Shown: positions 17,125-26,553, numbered from the stretch's first letter. The stretch is 64,000 bases of DNA from Acidaminobacter sp. JC074 (GCF_022496765.1 NZ_VANV01000016.1:105024-169023); one strand, 5' to 3'. A program made the numbers and translations. The notes: generated by a model not told the origin, from the letters alone.

Positions 17125-19599
17125 ATGGAAAAATATCGTTTACACGCAGATCAACTAACATGCAAAATACCAATTGAAGAACTCAGATTCGAAACAACAG
17201 AAGACTTGACTCCATTATATGAAATGATCGGTCAGGAAAGAGCTGCTAAAGCGATGGAATTCGGATTGAATATCAAGCAAAGAGGTTACAATATCTATGT
17301 TGCTGGTGGATGGGGTACTGGTAGAAACACCTATGTGCGTTACATTACCAATAAGAAAATATTAGAAACAGATGCTCCAGACGACTGGATTTATGTTAAC
17401 AACTTTAAGAATCCTAGAACGCCTATAGCGATTTCGATGAAGAATGGTCAGGGTAAGAAGTTCCAAAAATCTATGTCTAGAACCATTGAGTTTATACAAA
17501 ATGAAATTGCTGAAGCATTTATCAGCAAGGAGTATGAAAATACCAAAGCTATATTACGTCAAGAGTATTCTCAAAAGAATGCAGCAATCATTGATGAGTT
17601 AAATGTTATAGGTAGAAAATATAACTTTGCCTTTACTCAAACAGAAAGAGGTCTTGTGAGTATACCTCTTAAGGACAATAAGCCTATGAGTGAAGAAGAG
17701 TATAGAAAAATTTCAGAAGCTGAGTATGAGGAACTTTCTAGAAACTCAAATAAACTGACTTTAGAAACGGTAGATTTATTCAACCAGTTAAGATCAGAAG
17801 AAGAAATATACCTTAATAAACTAGACGATCTTGATGCAAAAATGGGTCGTAAGATTGTTGAGTTCCACTTTGGAAACCTGTCAAAGAAATACAATGACAA
17901 TGAGGCAATTAAGAATTACTTGGTTTCAGTGATTGATGATATTGTTGAAAACATTGATGAGTTTAAAGAAGAAGAGCCAAGTCAAGAGAAAAATCCACTT
18001 GCTATGTTACAACAACAAGCTGCAAGAAAAGAAGATTTCTTTATCAGATATGGTGTTAACCTATTTGTAGATAATAGTGAACGTGATTCTGCACCAGTTG
18101 AATTTGAAATCAACCCAACATTCTACAACTTGATTGGTAATATTGAGTATAAGAATGATTATGGTGCTTGGAAAACGGACTTTACTCAGATTAAACCTGG
18201 TGCACTACATCTTGCAAATGGTGGTTATTTGATCATTCAAACAAGAGACTTATTAACAGCTCCATATGCTTGGAAGGGGCTAAAGCGTGCCTTGATCAAC
18301 AAGGAAGTAAATATTGAGAACATAGGCAAGCAGACCGGTGTCAATGCAGCTCAAACCTTAAGACCACAACCGATTCCTTTAGATGTTAAAGTGATTATAG
18401 TAGGTGACTTCTATACTTACAATATGCTGTTTAACTATGATGAGGAGTTTAGAAAGCTCTTTAAAGTCTTAGTTGACTTTGATGATGTTGTTGAAAGAAA
18501 TAGAGAGTCCATTGTAAAAATGGCAAGACTGATTGCATCTTATGCTGAAAAGAGTAACATTAAGTATTTTGATAAGTTTGCAGTTGCTGAGATTGTTAAC
18601 TATACAACGCGACTTGCTGACAATAAAGACAAGTTATCAGCTCATCTGAATGTCATTGTAGACTTAATCTATGAAGCAGATTCTTGGGCAAGCATTTATG
18701 GAGACGATGTGGTTGGAAAAGACCATGTTATGAAGGCTTTAGAGGAGCAGAAGAATCGGATGAATAGATTTGAAAGAAAGCTTCTTGAAAACTTTGAAGA
18801 TGGTACTTACCTACTAGACGTTGAAGGCGCTAAAGTTGGTGAAATCAATGGTCTAGCAGTATTAGGTACTGGTATTCAATCTTTTGGTAAGCCAAGTAAA
18901 ATCACTGTATCAACCTATAGAGGTAAGGCAGGACTTATCAATATTGAAAGAGAAGCCAACCAGTCAGGACCAAGCCATGACAAGGGTGTTATGATTCTAA
19001 ATGGTTACATGGGTTATAAATATGCTCAAGACAAACCATTGACACTTTCTGCATCCATTGTATTTGAACAGCTTTACTCTGGTGTGGATGGTGACTCAGC
19101 ATCGAGTACAGAACTTTATGCTATTCTTTCAAGTTTATCAGGTGTACCAATTGATCAGTCTTTGGCAGTCACTGGCTCTGTTAACCAACGTGGTGAAATT
19201 CAACCAATCGGTGGTGTGAATGAGAAAATTGAAGGCTTCTATGAAGTTTGTAAACTTAAAGGCTTAACAGGCAAACAAGGTGTTATTATTCCTCATCAAA
19301 ATGTAAAGAACTTAATGTTAAGAGGAGAGGTCGTACAGGCTGTTGAGGACGGCAAGTTCCATATCTATGCCATTGACCATATTGATCAGGGTATTGAACT
19401 ACTTATGAAGACACCAGCTGGTGAAAAGCAGAAGAATGGTAAGTTCAAGCGTGGTACAATTCACTACTTGGTTGATAAGAAGTTGGCTGAGCTTGCAACA
19501 CCAATTATGAAGCGTGCGACTGATGGTAAGGACCAAAGAAAGAAAAAGACAACTAAGGATGAAAAGAAACCAGAAGAAAAGAAAGTAGAAGATAAATAG
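17125..19599 (+). CDS. Lon-family ATP-dependent protease (LonB-like, S16)
   Basis: This is an AAA+ protease of the COG1067 type, distinct from LonA. The N-terminal region has a nucleotide-binding motif in altered form, GGWGTGRNT, where Arg replaces the Walker A lysine. The middle region has KPGALHLANGGYLI, characteristic of this family, and a coiled-coil-like stretch at about 130-290. The C-terminal S16 protease domain has catalytic Ser658 in GDSASS and Lys701 in NEKIEG. A Lys/Glu-rich tail follows. No LonA N-domain or membrane segment is seen. Start is ATG after AAGGAGG. The protein probably degrades regulatory or damaged proteins; substrates are unknown. Confidence 0.88.
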   Translation: MEKYRLHADQLTCKIPIEELRFETTEDLTPLYEMIGQERAAKAMEFGLNIKQRGYNIYVAGGWGTGRNTYVRYITNKKILETDAPDDWIYVNNFKNPRTPIAISMKNGQGKKFQKSMSRTIEFIQNEIAEAFISKEYENTKAILRQEYSQKNAAIIDELNVIGRKYNFAFTQTERGLVSIPLKDNKPMSEEEYRKISEAEYEELSRNSNKLTLETVDLFNQLRSEEEIYLNKLDDLDAKMGRKIVEFHFGNLSKKYNDNEAIKNYLVSVIDDIVENIDEFKEEEPSQEKNPLAMLQQQAARKEDFFIRYGVNLFVDNSERDSAPVEFEINPTFYNLIGNIEYKNDYGAWKTDFTQIKPGALHLANGGYLIIQTRDLLTAPYAWKGLKRALINKEVNIENIGKQTGVNAAQTLRPQPIPLDVKVIIVGDFYTYNMLFNYDEEFRKLFKVLVDFDDVVERNRESIVKMARLIASYAEKSNIKYFDKFAVAEIVNYTTRLADNKDKLSAHLNVIVDLIYEADSWASIYGDDVVGKDHVMKALEEQKNRMNRFERKLLENFEDGTYLLDVEGAKVGEINGLAVLGTGIQSFGKPSKITVSTYRGKAGLINIEREANQSGPSHDKGVMILNGYMGYKYAQDKPLTLSASIVFEQLYSGVDGDSASSTELYAILSSLSGVPIDQSLAVTGSVNQRGEIQPIGGVNEKIEGFYEVCKLKGLTGKQGVIIPHQNVKNLMLRGEVVQAVEDGKFHIYAIDHIDQGIELLMKTPAGEKQKNGKFKRGTIHYLVDKKLAELATPIMKRATDGKDQRKKKTTKDEKKPEEKKVEDK

Positions 19600-19606
19600 A
19601 AAATTG

Positions 19607-19632
19607 CCGAGATGATTTCATCTCGGTTTTCT
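19607..19632 (+). terminator. Terminator after the Lon-family gene
   Basis: CCGAGATGA and TCATCTCGG form a perfect 9-bp stem with a two-base TT loop region, followed by TTTTCTT. Confidence 0.8.
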
Positions 19633-19691
19633 TATGATTTTTTTATGATGAAAGTGGGTATCAATATGGTTAGTTTAAGAATGGAGAGAAA

Positions 19692-20863
19692 ATGAGAAAA
19701 ATGAATTCAATAATTACATATACAATCATAGGTACCTTGTTTGGCATTTGCTTTCCTATTGGAGCATGGATACTCGATTTAATCATTCGTGATTTACCTT
19801 TATCGTTTGCTTCAATCAGTCAACTGCATGCAGAAAACCCACTTCATTATATGATTGATTCAGCACCGATTTTTTTAGGCCTCTTTGCTATGTTTGGAGG
19901 TGTCAATCAGAACAAGGCTAGAAAAGCCAATAAAGAACTTGAACATACACTTGATTCTTTGAATAAAGAGCTGAAAAAAATACCAAGCTCTACAAGCATG
20001 CCAAAGATCAACATGAGAATCTTGATGAGATTATAAAAGCCGTACGCCATACTAATGATGTACTTTCTGACAACAAAGAAGTCCTAAACAATACCATGAT
20101 ACAAATAGGCAATTATGAAGACGAATTGGAGTCTTTGATGGCTGGGTGTGACACAGACTTTCAGTATGTCCATAAAGAGTTTGAAAAGTTAATAGATGAA
20201 ACCAATCGTGATACAGAGGATTTAAAAGAAATATTAGACCAGACCATACAGGTTGCAGATTTTTTAGCTGTCCAAGGTCAACTAAACAATCAAGTGACAG
20301 AAACTCTTCATAGCAATGGTAGTGGTTTGAAGACCTTGAGTGTTCAAATTGATGATGCTGTTAACCTGATAGGGTCTATAAAAGATATTTCAGATCAAGT
20401 GAATTTATTAAGTTTGAATGCAGCCATAGAAGCGTCAAGGGCTGGTGAAGCGGGTAGAGGTTTTGCTGTTGTAGCTGACGAGATTAAGAAATTGTCAGAA
20501 GAAACAGCAGATGCAACTAAAAACATTGAAATAATCATCAACACTTTGACAGCAAGCATCTCTTCAATAGGTGCTAGCATGAACAGTTTAGAAACAAAGA
20601 CCATGTTGTCTATAGAAAAAGGCCTAGAGTTGACCAAGGCCTTTAATGATTCAAAGGAGAGTATAAATGGTTTAGTGGTGAGTTTTGATGGCAATACCAA
20701 ACAGATTCATCATCTATCAGAAAGAGTAAATGTCCTAAATCTTCATCTAAAGTCAACTAGGAAACTTTCTGTAGAGATTAGAGACAGGCTTTCAGACAGT
20801 CAGATTGCTCTAAAAAAGAACAATCATGAACTTTCAAACCTAAATGAAATAGTTCATTCGTAA
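19692..20863 (+). pseudogene. Methyl-accepting chemotaxis-like protein, split by a frameshift at A7
   Basis: The first reading frame (19692-20036) encodes two membrane helices and a coiled-coil start. The second (in frame from 19979, first ATG at 20096) encodes a full MCP signalling domain with the hairpin tip [18 protein letters not shown]. Frames meet at a run of seven A (19974-19980): one more A would join KELKK directly to [18 protein letters not shown] in the second frame, which is open through the junction. So this is one gene of about 390 codons with a one-base deletion, a sequencing error, or slippage at the A tract. No ligand-binding domain outside the membrane and no HAMP are visible. 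Start ATG follows GGAGAG. Confidence 0.85.
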
Positions 20864-20977
20864 AAGTTAGATTGACATCTCTGGTTAATGCTGGGGATGT
20901 TTTGCTTAAATCGGATAAAACGGACTTGTTATTATGTTTTTTCAGGCGTAGAATAAATTTGGATGTAAGGAGAGATT

Positions 20978-21760
20978 ATGAAGAAAATTCTTGTGTTATC
21001 AGGCAGTCCTAGGAAGAATGGACATACAATGAAGTTTGTGAATGAGATAGAATCGAATATGAATCAGTTTGATTTTGAATACTTACATGTCTACGACTTA
21101 GACATCAAGCCTTGTATTGGGTGTAAGGCATGTATTAAAAAGGATGAGATGGCCTGTCCCTTCAAGTCAGATGATGTCTTACCTATTCTAGAAAAATTAG
21201 AAAGAGCGGATGGTCTTATATTTACAAGTCCAACTTATTCAAGAACAGTATCAGGACAGTTAAAGAACTTTATAGATAGGACTAATTTTTCATTACATAG
21301 ACCAAGACTTATAAACATACCTATGATAGCTGTTTCTACAACAGATATTCTTATGGCAGATAAGGTGGCCAGCTATTTAGGTGTTATTGGATCGAGTATG
21401 GGGGCAAATGTCATAGGTGGTTTAGGTGTAAAAATAGGAAAATACCATAATGATTCAAACTATAAAGCTAAAGTTGAAAAAACAGTTCCTAAGATGAGTC
21501 ATGATTTTATGATGGCTGTAGAAAATCCTAATAGGAAGCCATCAATGAAGCAGCTTTTAAGGTTTACTTTATGGAAAACAAGAGCAGTCATTGGAAAAGA
21601 TATTTCACCAAATGATTATCAATACTGGCATGACAAGGGATGGATTGAAAAAGATTTTTTCACAGATGTATCCATTCCGTTTCCAAAGAAGTTAGTGGTG
21701 AAAATAGCCTCTAAAAGATTAAGTAAACTGATTCAGACAGGTATCCTTTATAAAGATTGA
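20978..21760 (+). CDS. NADPH-dependent FMN reductase / flavodoxin-fold iron-sulfur flavoprotein family
   Basis: The N-terminus KKILVLSGSPRKNGHT is the phosphate-binding loop of the flavodoxin fold. It is followed by a cysteine cluster, CIGCKACIKK and then ACPF near residues 45-60, as in iron-sulfur flavoproteins and multimeric FMN reductases. TSPTYSRTVSGQLKNFIDR is the flavin-binding segment. The protein (260 residues) probably transfers electrons to small acceptors or quinones in the cytoplasm. The C-terminal 80 residues are extra relative to minimal family members. RBS is AAGGAGAG. The next small gene follows closely. Confidence 0.82.
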   Translation: MKKILVLSGSPRKNGHTMKFVNEIESNMNQFDFEYLHVYDLDIKPCIGCKACIKKDEMACPFKSDDVLPILEKLERADGLIFTSPTYSRTVSGQLKNFIDRTNFSLHRPRLINIPMIAVSTTDILMADKVASYLGVIGSSMGANVIGGLGVKIGKYHNDSNYKAKVEKTVPKMSHDFMMAVENPNRKPSMKQLLRFTLWKTRAVIGKDISPNDYQYWHDKGWIEKDFFTDVSIPFPKKLVVKIASKRLSKLIQTGILYKD

Positions 21761-21816
21761 CAAGCAAGGCATATCCTATTATGATTTTATTTGACTATAC
21801 TTATAAGGAGATTAAA

Positions 21817-21978
21817 ATGGATTGTACATATTATAAATGTAAGACGTGTGGCTTTGTTCACCAGGTACCTGCCTATTGGAGTGGTTTTGCCCCAGAAGAG
21901 GAGATTGAAATGCTTCATGTAAACTTAGAGACAAAAGATGCATGTGAAGATACCGTTCTTCATATAATAAAAGAGTAG
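21817..21978 (+). CDS. Small CxxC protein, function unknown
   Basis: This 53-residue protein starts at ATG 21817, set by AAGGAG at 21805-21810; an upstream in-frame ATG at 21757 overlaps the FMN reductase end and has no RBS. It has MDCTYYKCKTCGFVH, an incomplete zinc-ribbon or rubredoxin-like CxxC knuckle, and a second cysteine near the C-terminus (DACED). It may bind metal or interact with the upstream flavoprotein. I do not recognise the family. Confidence 0.6.
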   Translation: MDCTYYKCKTCGFVHQVPAYWSGFAPEEEIEMLHVNLETKDACEDTVLHIIKE

Positions 21979-21995
21979 AACCGTTAAGTTCTACT
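21974..21995 (-). terminator. Terminator shared by converging genes
   Basis: AGTAGAAC (21974-21981) and GTTCTACT (21988-21995) form an 8-bp stem containing the ends of both converging genes. On the minus strand it is followed by CTTTTATTAT; on the plus strand there is no T tract. Confidence 0.6.
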
Positions 21996-22371
21996 GAATC
22001 ATAAGTCTATTGATAAGATTTTCTATATAGAGTAAAAATGTATCTTCGCAGAAAATATGGTGATCATTATTAAGATAGAGCTTTTTAACTTTCTCTAAGA
22101 TATAATCTGATAACTGATACTTGAGCTTAGTTATATCACTTTCATGAGATGTCATGTAGAAGAAAATAAAGTTGATAACTTCTTTCGAACGGATGACTTG
22201 ATAAAAAGCATATGAGTCCACAACTGTATTATCAAATGTGTGGTCGAAGTGATTCACTTCTCTTTCAATTTTATGATAGAGGCCCTTTGACTGCTTAAAG
22301 TCGAATAAACTTAAAACCTCAATCGGTAGATCAATCGTCACGTTTGCTTGTAAGTTTTCTTTAATTGTCAT
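21991..22371 (-). CDS. Hypothetical protein
   Basis: This 126-residue acidic protein has no motif I recognise. It is predicted to be soluble and largely helical, with aromatic-rich segments (VINFIFFYMTSHES) and no signal peptide. It is alone on the minus strand, convergent with the small CxxC gene. AGGAAG lies just upstream of the ATG on the minus strand, so translation is plausible. The gene upstream on the other strand is an XRE regulator, divergently placed, so the two could share a control region (22372-22510). Confidence 0.6.
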   Translation of the reverse strand: MTIKENLQANVTIDLPIEVLSLFDFKQSKGLYHKIEREVNHFDHTFDNTVVDSYAFYQVIRSKEVINFIFFYMTSHESDITKLKYQLSDYILEKVKKLYLNNDHHIFCEDTFLLYIENLINRLMIQ

Positions 22372-22510
22372 AATATCACTTCCTTTCTGTCTTTAGCATA
22401 GCATCTGTTCTGGAGAGATGATTAGGACATATGTCATAATTATAAAAATTTATTGTACTTTACGACCTTGTTTAATATAATGGTATTGGAAAATGACTTA
22501 TGGGGGACAA

Positions 22511-22990
22511 ATGAAAAAGCAAAATATTTATAGAGAAGCTAGAGAAAAATACAATCAAGAACATGATAAAGGCTTAAATAGAGAAGAGGCTGCTGAACTT
22601 TTGCATATAAGTGTCGCATCACTTGGACGTTATGAAAATGATGAAAGTGAACCGACTTCTGATGTTGTTTTCAATATGTCGAAGATCTATGAAAACCCAG
22701 ATTTAAGACGCATGTATTGTTCTGAATGTTGTCAAATTGGTCAGGAAGACCATCATTATAGTGAACCAAAAACCTTGTTTGAATCCGGTTATGGTCTCAT
22801 CAATGCCAATAAGATTTTAGATGTTTTCAAGAATGAACTCTTCGATATTCTATCAGATGGTGTTGTAGATGAAAACGAGATTGTGAAGTTAAGAGATATG
22901 ATACCTCAAATCAAGACAGTACAGAAACTTTTAAGTGATATTGAGATTGAAATAGAAAAACATTCACTTAAACATGATATAAACGATTAA
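22511..22990 (+). CDS. XRE-family transcriptional regulator
   Basis: Residues about 5-65 form a helix-turn-helix: LNREEAAELLHISVASLGRYENDESEPTSD shows the usual recognition helix and following loop, but is written here only as pattern evidence in parts (REEAAELL, SVASLGRYEN). A CSECC motif near 70 could bind metal or sense redox. The C-terminal 90 residues are helical (FKNELFDILSDG, VQKLLSDIEIEIEK). The start at 22511 is preferred because GGGGGAC lies 6-11 bases before it; the ATG at 22493 lies upstream of this RBS. A strong terminator follows. Confidence 0.8.
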   Translation: MKKQNIYREAREKYNQEHDKGLNREEAAELLHISVASLGRYENDESEPTSDVVFNMSKIYENPDLRRMYCSECCQIGQEDHHYSEPKTLFESGYGLINANKILDVFKNELFDILSDGVVDENEIVKLRDMIPQIKTVQKLLSDIEIEIEKHSLKHDIND

Positions 22991-22992
22991 CA

Positions 22993-23060
22993 CAAAAGCG
23001 ATATTTCTAATTGAATTCTCTCATTCTTGAGGATTCAGGATTAGGAATGTCGCTTTTTTG
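22993..23060 (+). terminator. Large stem-loop terminator
   Basis: An 18-bp stem pairs AAAAGCGATATTTCTAAT with ATTAGGAATGTCGCTTTT (two G-U pairs), with a nested GAATTCTC/GAGGATTC hairpin in the loop, followed by T residues. Confidence 0.8.
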
Positions 23061-23122
23061 AAATTCAAAGAATTCCCTTACCATACTATAATTAAAGTAT
23101 AAAAAGGATGAGGGGGGATCAT

Positions 23123-23353
23123 ATGTTGTATATAGGTATTTTTATAATCGCAGCAATCGTAGGTATTTTGGTTTTAATGGGTTACAATATGCCGGCTAGT
23201 AAAAGTGAATCGACTCATTTAAAAATGGGAACTTTAATAGCAGTTGGAAGCTTTATTATTTTAATCGCATTGGTCATGATCATCAATCAGTTAACAGGTG
23301 GCTTAGTGACGACAGGTGCAATTGGCGATTTACTACAATTGACTTTAATCTAG
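23123..23353 (+). CDS. Small membrane protein with two transmembrane helices
   Basis: The 76-residue protein starts at ATG 23123 after GAGGGGGGAT; an in-frame ATG at 23108 lies within that purine-rich region. Helix 1 covers about residues 2-22 (YIGIFIIAAIVGILVLMGY) and helix 2 about 42-62 (IAVGSFIILIALVMIIN). A short hydrophilic loop lies between them. The function is unknown. It stands alone between two terminators. Confidence 0.6.
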   Translation: MLYIGIFIIAAIVGILVLMGYNMPASKSESTHLKMGTLIAVGSFIILIALVMIINQLTGGLVTTGAIGDLLQLTLI

Positions 23354-23398
23354 TCTGTTACCTTCGGGTTTTATATAAATTTTGAATCTTTCTAGTGA

Positions 23399-23425
23399 AA
23401 GGGCCGTCTATGACGGCTCTTTTGC
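23399..23425 (+). terminator. Rho-independent terminator
   Basis: AGGGCCGTC and GACGGCTCT form a 9-bp stem (one G-U) with a TAT loop, followed by TTTT. Confidence 0.8.
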
Positions 23426-23469
23426 TTAGTATCACACTATTTGGGTAAATATAGTGATAGGAGATCATT

Positions 23470-24645
23470 ATGTTTAAAGAACTGTTTTTCTTAGATAGTA
23501 AATCTATGATTGGTATTCTCATATGGATGAATATCTCATTAAGTTTAATTACATGGGGATATCATATAAAAAGAGAAGTAATTGTTGATAAACAAGTACT
23601 GGCTCTGTTTTCTTATGCCAAGTTTTTTCAAGGACTGGCTTGGTTCTTGATGTTCGAAAGAGCCTTTTTAAGCATGATCTTAAGCAGGTATCTTGCCAAT
23701 AGTTTGTTGTTTATAGGCTTTTTTATAGAAACAATTGTCATGTTTAAGGTTGTAAGAGAACTAAGTAGGAAGAATATACTGATCCAAACTGGTTTACTGA
23801 TCATCGCTTTAGCAGTCTTTAATTTTATGCCAAGGGAAATTGATAGTTCCATTTATGTTGTTGTCGCTTCAGCTATTACTTTAGCCATTTTTGTATATCC
23901 GACAACAGTTTATAGCTTTAGAAAGAATCAAACGGCTTTTGTTAGATTTATAGGTGTCTCTTATTTGATGTTTTGCATTGTTATGGTCTTGAGAATGACT
24001 ACCTCTTATTTTAGTCAGACTCATTTGTTCTCTATAAATCTAGTACAACATCTTTCATTTATCTTACTAATCCTTTTGGCTACAATCAGTGGTCCAGGGT
24101 TTTTGCTGATTCAAAAGGAACAGACGGACTTACAGTTAAAGAATCTAGCCAATTTAGATGATTTAACAAAAATCAGCAACAGAAGGTATTTTATGAACCG
24201 GGCAGATCAAATGATTGCAGAACATGCTAGATACAATCAAGTCTTGTCACTTGTATTTATTGATATTGATAATTTTAAACAGGTCAATGATGTTTATGGT
24301 CATCATTTTGGTGATGAAGTCTTAAAACATCTTGCTGGTATTTTAAAAGGCAATATAAGAGGGGATGATTTAGCCTGTCGTTACGGTGGTGAAGAATTTG
24401 TTATTATGCTGAGTGACACGGATTTAGATGGTGCAATTGCTGTTGTCAATCATATAAGAGACCATATTAGGAAGGAAAGATTGTCAATTGAGGATTTTTC
24501 GTATACCATTAGTGTGGGTATTCATTCACAGATACCTGATGAAAATGAATTGTATTCAATGATCAAAAAAAGCGATGAGGCCATGTATAAGGCAAAACAA
24601 GCCGGCAAGAATCGCTATGTCGTATTTAAGGAGTCTTATGATTAA
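23470..24645 (+). CDS. Membrane-bound diguanylate cyclase (GGDEF)
   Basis: The enzyme makes cyclic di-GMP from two GTP. About seven hydrophobic helices fill residues 10-225. The GGDEF domain (about 235-391) has DIDNFKQVNDVYGH and the active-site motif GGEEF in the catalytic loop. An inhibitory RxxD site, RGDD, lies five residues before GGEEF. No EAL domain is present. The sensor part is of unknown ligand. The stop codon overlaps the start of the dehydrogenase-like gene by 8 bp, so the two are translated together, an unusual partnership. Confidence 0.92.
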   Translation: MFKELFFLDSKSMIGILIWMNISLSLITWGYHIKREVIVDKQVLALFSYAKFFQGLAWFLMFERAFLSMILSRYLANSLLFIGFFIETIVMFKVVRELSRKNILIQTGLLIIALAVFNFMPREIDSSIYVVVASAITLAIFVYPTTVYSFRKNQTAFVRFIGVSYLMFCIVMVLRMTTSYFSQTHLFSINLVQHLSFILLILLATISGPGFLLIQKEQTDLQLKNLANLDDLTKISNRRYFMNRADQMIAEHARYNQVLSLVFIDIDNFKQVNDVYGHHFGDEVLKHLAGILKGNIRGDDLACRYGGEEFVIMLSDTDLDGAIAVVNHIRDHIRKERLSIEDFSYTISVGIHSQIPDENELYSMIKKSDEAMYKAKQAGKNRYVVFKESYD

Positions 24646-25516
24646 TAAAATTGTTTCGGTAGATTATACCGGTATGGTCGATGGTGTTAAAGAAGCTTTG
24701 TCTAAGCTTGCAAAAGAAGTTGTTTACTATGATGATTATCCAAGAGATGAAGAGGAGATTATCAGTAGAATAAAAGATGCAGAAGTCATCTTGGTCTCGT
24801 GGAATACCAAGATAACTAAGAAGATGATAGATGCATGTAGTCATCTTAAATATGTTGGTATGTGCTGTAGCCTGATAGATGAGTCTAGTGCCAATGTAGA
24901 TATTAAGGCTTGTAGAGAAAGAAATATTCCAGTCCTAGGCGTAAGGGATTATGGCGATGAAGGTGTTGCAGAGTTTATCATTTCAGAGTTGATTAGGCTG
25001 ACACATGGCTTCGGTGATCATATGTGGAAAGAGGGCGTTCATGAAATCACCAAACAAAAGTTAGGCATCATCGGTATGGGTGCTACAGGCATTATGGTAG
25101 CAGAACGTGCAAAATCATTTGGTATGGAAGTCTATTATTACAGTAGGTCTAAAAAAGATGTTCCGTATACTTACTTACCTTTAAATGACTTACTAGAAGA
25201 AGTTGATATCTTATCAACTCATTTACCAAGGCATACACAAGTATTGAACAAAGGTGACTTCAAGAAATTTGGTAATGGCAAGATTTTTATAAACACCTCT
25301 TTAGGTCCTACCTATGACGTAGAAGATTTTAAAGAGTGGTTGTCTCATGAAAATAACTTTTCAATTATGGATTATGAGGCAATGGGCATTTATAGAGATG
25401 AGTTTGTGAAACTAGACAGATTGATCTATAGCAACAAGGTTTCAGGATGGACAGAGCAAGCAAAAGAAAGATTGTCTTGGAAGGTATTAGAAAACTTAAA
25501 ATCTGTATTCAATTAA
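24638..25516 (+). CDS. D-2-hydroxyacid dehydrogenase-like protein with missing catalytic residues
   Basis: The 292-residue protein has the two-domain D-isomer-specific 2-hydroxyacid dehydrogenase fold. The NAD site is GIIGMGATG near residue 145. The position of the catalytic Arg (normally NTxRG) reads NTSLGPTYD, with Leu222, and the usual catalytic His region (PHxA.T) reads NKVSGWTEQ. So at least Arg and His of the Arg-Glu-His set seem lost. The fold may bind NAD(H) or a hydroxyacid without catalysis, or act on another substrate. The start at 24638 is set by AAGGAG at 24628-24633 and overlaps the cyclase gene. A terminator follows. Confidence 0.75.
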   Translation: MINKIVSVDYTGMVDGVKEALSKLAKEVVYYDDYPRDEEEIISRIKDAEVILVSWNTKITKKMIDACSHLKYVGMCCSLIDESSANVDIKACRERNIPVLGVRDYGDEGVAEFIISELIRLTHGFGDHMWKEGVHEITKQKLGIIGMGATGIMVAERAKSFGMEVYYYSRSKKDVPYTYLPLNDLLEEVDILSTHLPRHTQVLNKGDFKKFGNGKIFINTSLGPTYDVEDFKEWLSHENNFSIMDYEAMGIYRDEFVKLDRLIYSNKVSGWTEQAKERLSWKVLENLKSVFN

Positions 25517-25539
25517 AGATGTTATGAAACATCTTTTTT
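25515..25539 (+). terminator. Terminator after the dehydrogenase-like gene
   Basis: AAAGATGTT and AACATCTTT form a 9-bp stem with an ATGA loop, followed by a T run. The gene's stop codon lies at the base of the stem. Confidence 0.75.
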
Positions 25540-25632
25540 GATTACCTATGGCTCATAGTCTGATAAAATGATATATTTAACTTGATATCAATTTGTCTTT
25601 ATGTATTATTGTTGATTAAGGAGCAAGAAAAT

Positions 25633-26523
25633 ATGGGAAAGATGACAGTTCTGAATGATGAGATGATTCATGTAAATGATGAACGAGATTTACATTTTGA
25701 AGTCCATCATCTTGAGGGGAAAAGAACAATTTCTGAAGTTCAACATGTTCATTACAATCTTGAAGTGTCATACGTCAAAGCTGGTAGGGGTAGATATTAT
25801 ATTGGTGATAAAGTATATAACTTTAAGAAAGGTGATATATTTGTTATCAATAATAGAGAAGAACACGGTATTGAACTAGATGACGGCGTTACTATGGAGA
25901 ATCTTGTTGTTCACTTTGTACCTAGATTTATATGGAGTGATTCTGATGATTTTAATGACAGGTATTTAAAGATCTTTTTCGAAAGACCAGAAAACTTTTC
26001 TCATCAAATATCAGGTAGTGATGTTCTAGTTGAAAATATGAGGCATATATTTGCTGAGCTTGAGGAGGAGTTTAAGGAAAAAAGAGCAGAGTACAAACTG
26101 ATGGCAAAAGTAAAACTACTTAATATTTTAGTTTTGATGTTAAGACATTATGATTACCCTCAAAAGGATTATCATTTAAATAGTAATAGACAAGAAGCAA
26201 GAATCATTAATGATATCATAGATTTTATAGATATAAATTATCATAAAAATATCAAGTTAAGTGATATGGCTGATATAGCTCATATGAACTCTACTTATTT
26301 TTCTTCTTTCTTTAAAAAATATAATGGTATTTCACCTATAGAATACTTGGTTAGAAAAAGAATTACATCAGCTAAAGTTCTCTTGAAGAACACCAATAAA
26401 ACCATCTTGGATATTGCAGGGTCCTGTGGTTTCAATACTTCTGCAAACTTTAATAAGATGTTTAAGAAGGTGACAGATATGACGCCTTCTGAGTACAGAA
26501 AATCATTTAGAGATCTTAAGTAA
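25633..26523 (+). CDS. AraC-family regulator with N-terminal cupin domain
   Basis: Residues about 20-110 form a cupin-like sensor (EVSYVKAGRGRYYIGDK, FVINNREEHGI). The C-terminal 100 residues have two helix-turn-helix motifs (LSDMADIAHMNSTYFSSFFKK and ILDIAGSCGFNTSANFNKMF), ending with the family signature MTPSEYRK. Many such proteins control sugar operons. The binding-protein and GH43 genes downstream are the likely targets. The start at 25633 is set by AAGGAG at 25618-25623; an earlier in-frame start at 25582 has no RBS. Confidence 0.88.
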   Translation: MGKMTVLNDEMIHVNDERDLHFEVHHLEGKRTISEVQHVHYNLEVSYVKAGRGRYYIGDKVYNFKKGDIFVINNREEHGIELDDGVTMENLVVHFVPRFIWSDSDDFNDRYLKIFFERPENFSHQISGSDVLVENMRHIFAELEEEFKEKRAEYKLMAKVKLLNILVLMLRHYDYPQKDYHLNSNRQEARIINDIIDFIDINYHKNIKLSDMADIAHMNSTYFSSFFKKYNGISPIEYLVRKRITSAKVLLKNTNKTILDIAGSCGFNTSANFNKMFKKVTDMTPSEYRKSFRDLK

Positions 26524-26553
26524 GTTAAAATTAGAAGAACATGTTTTATGCAA

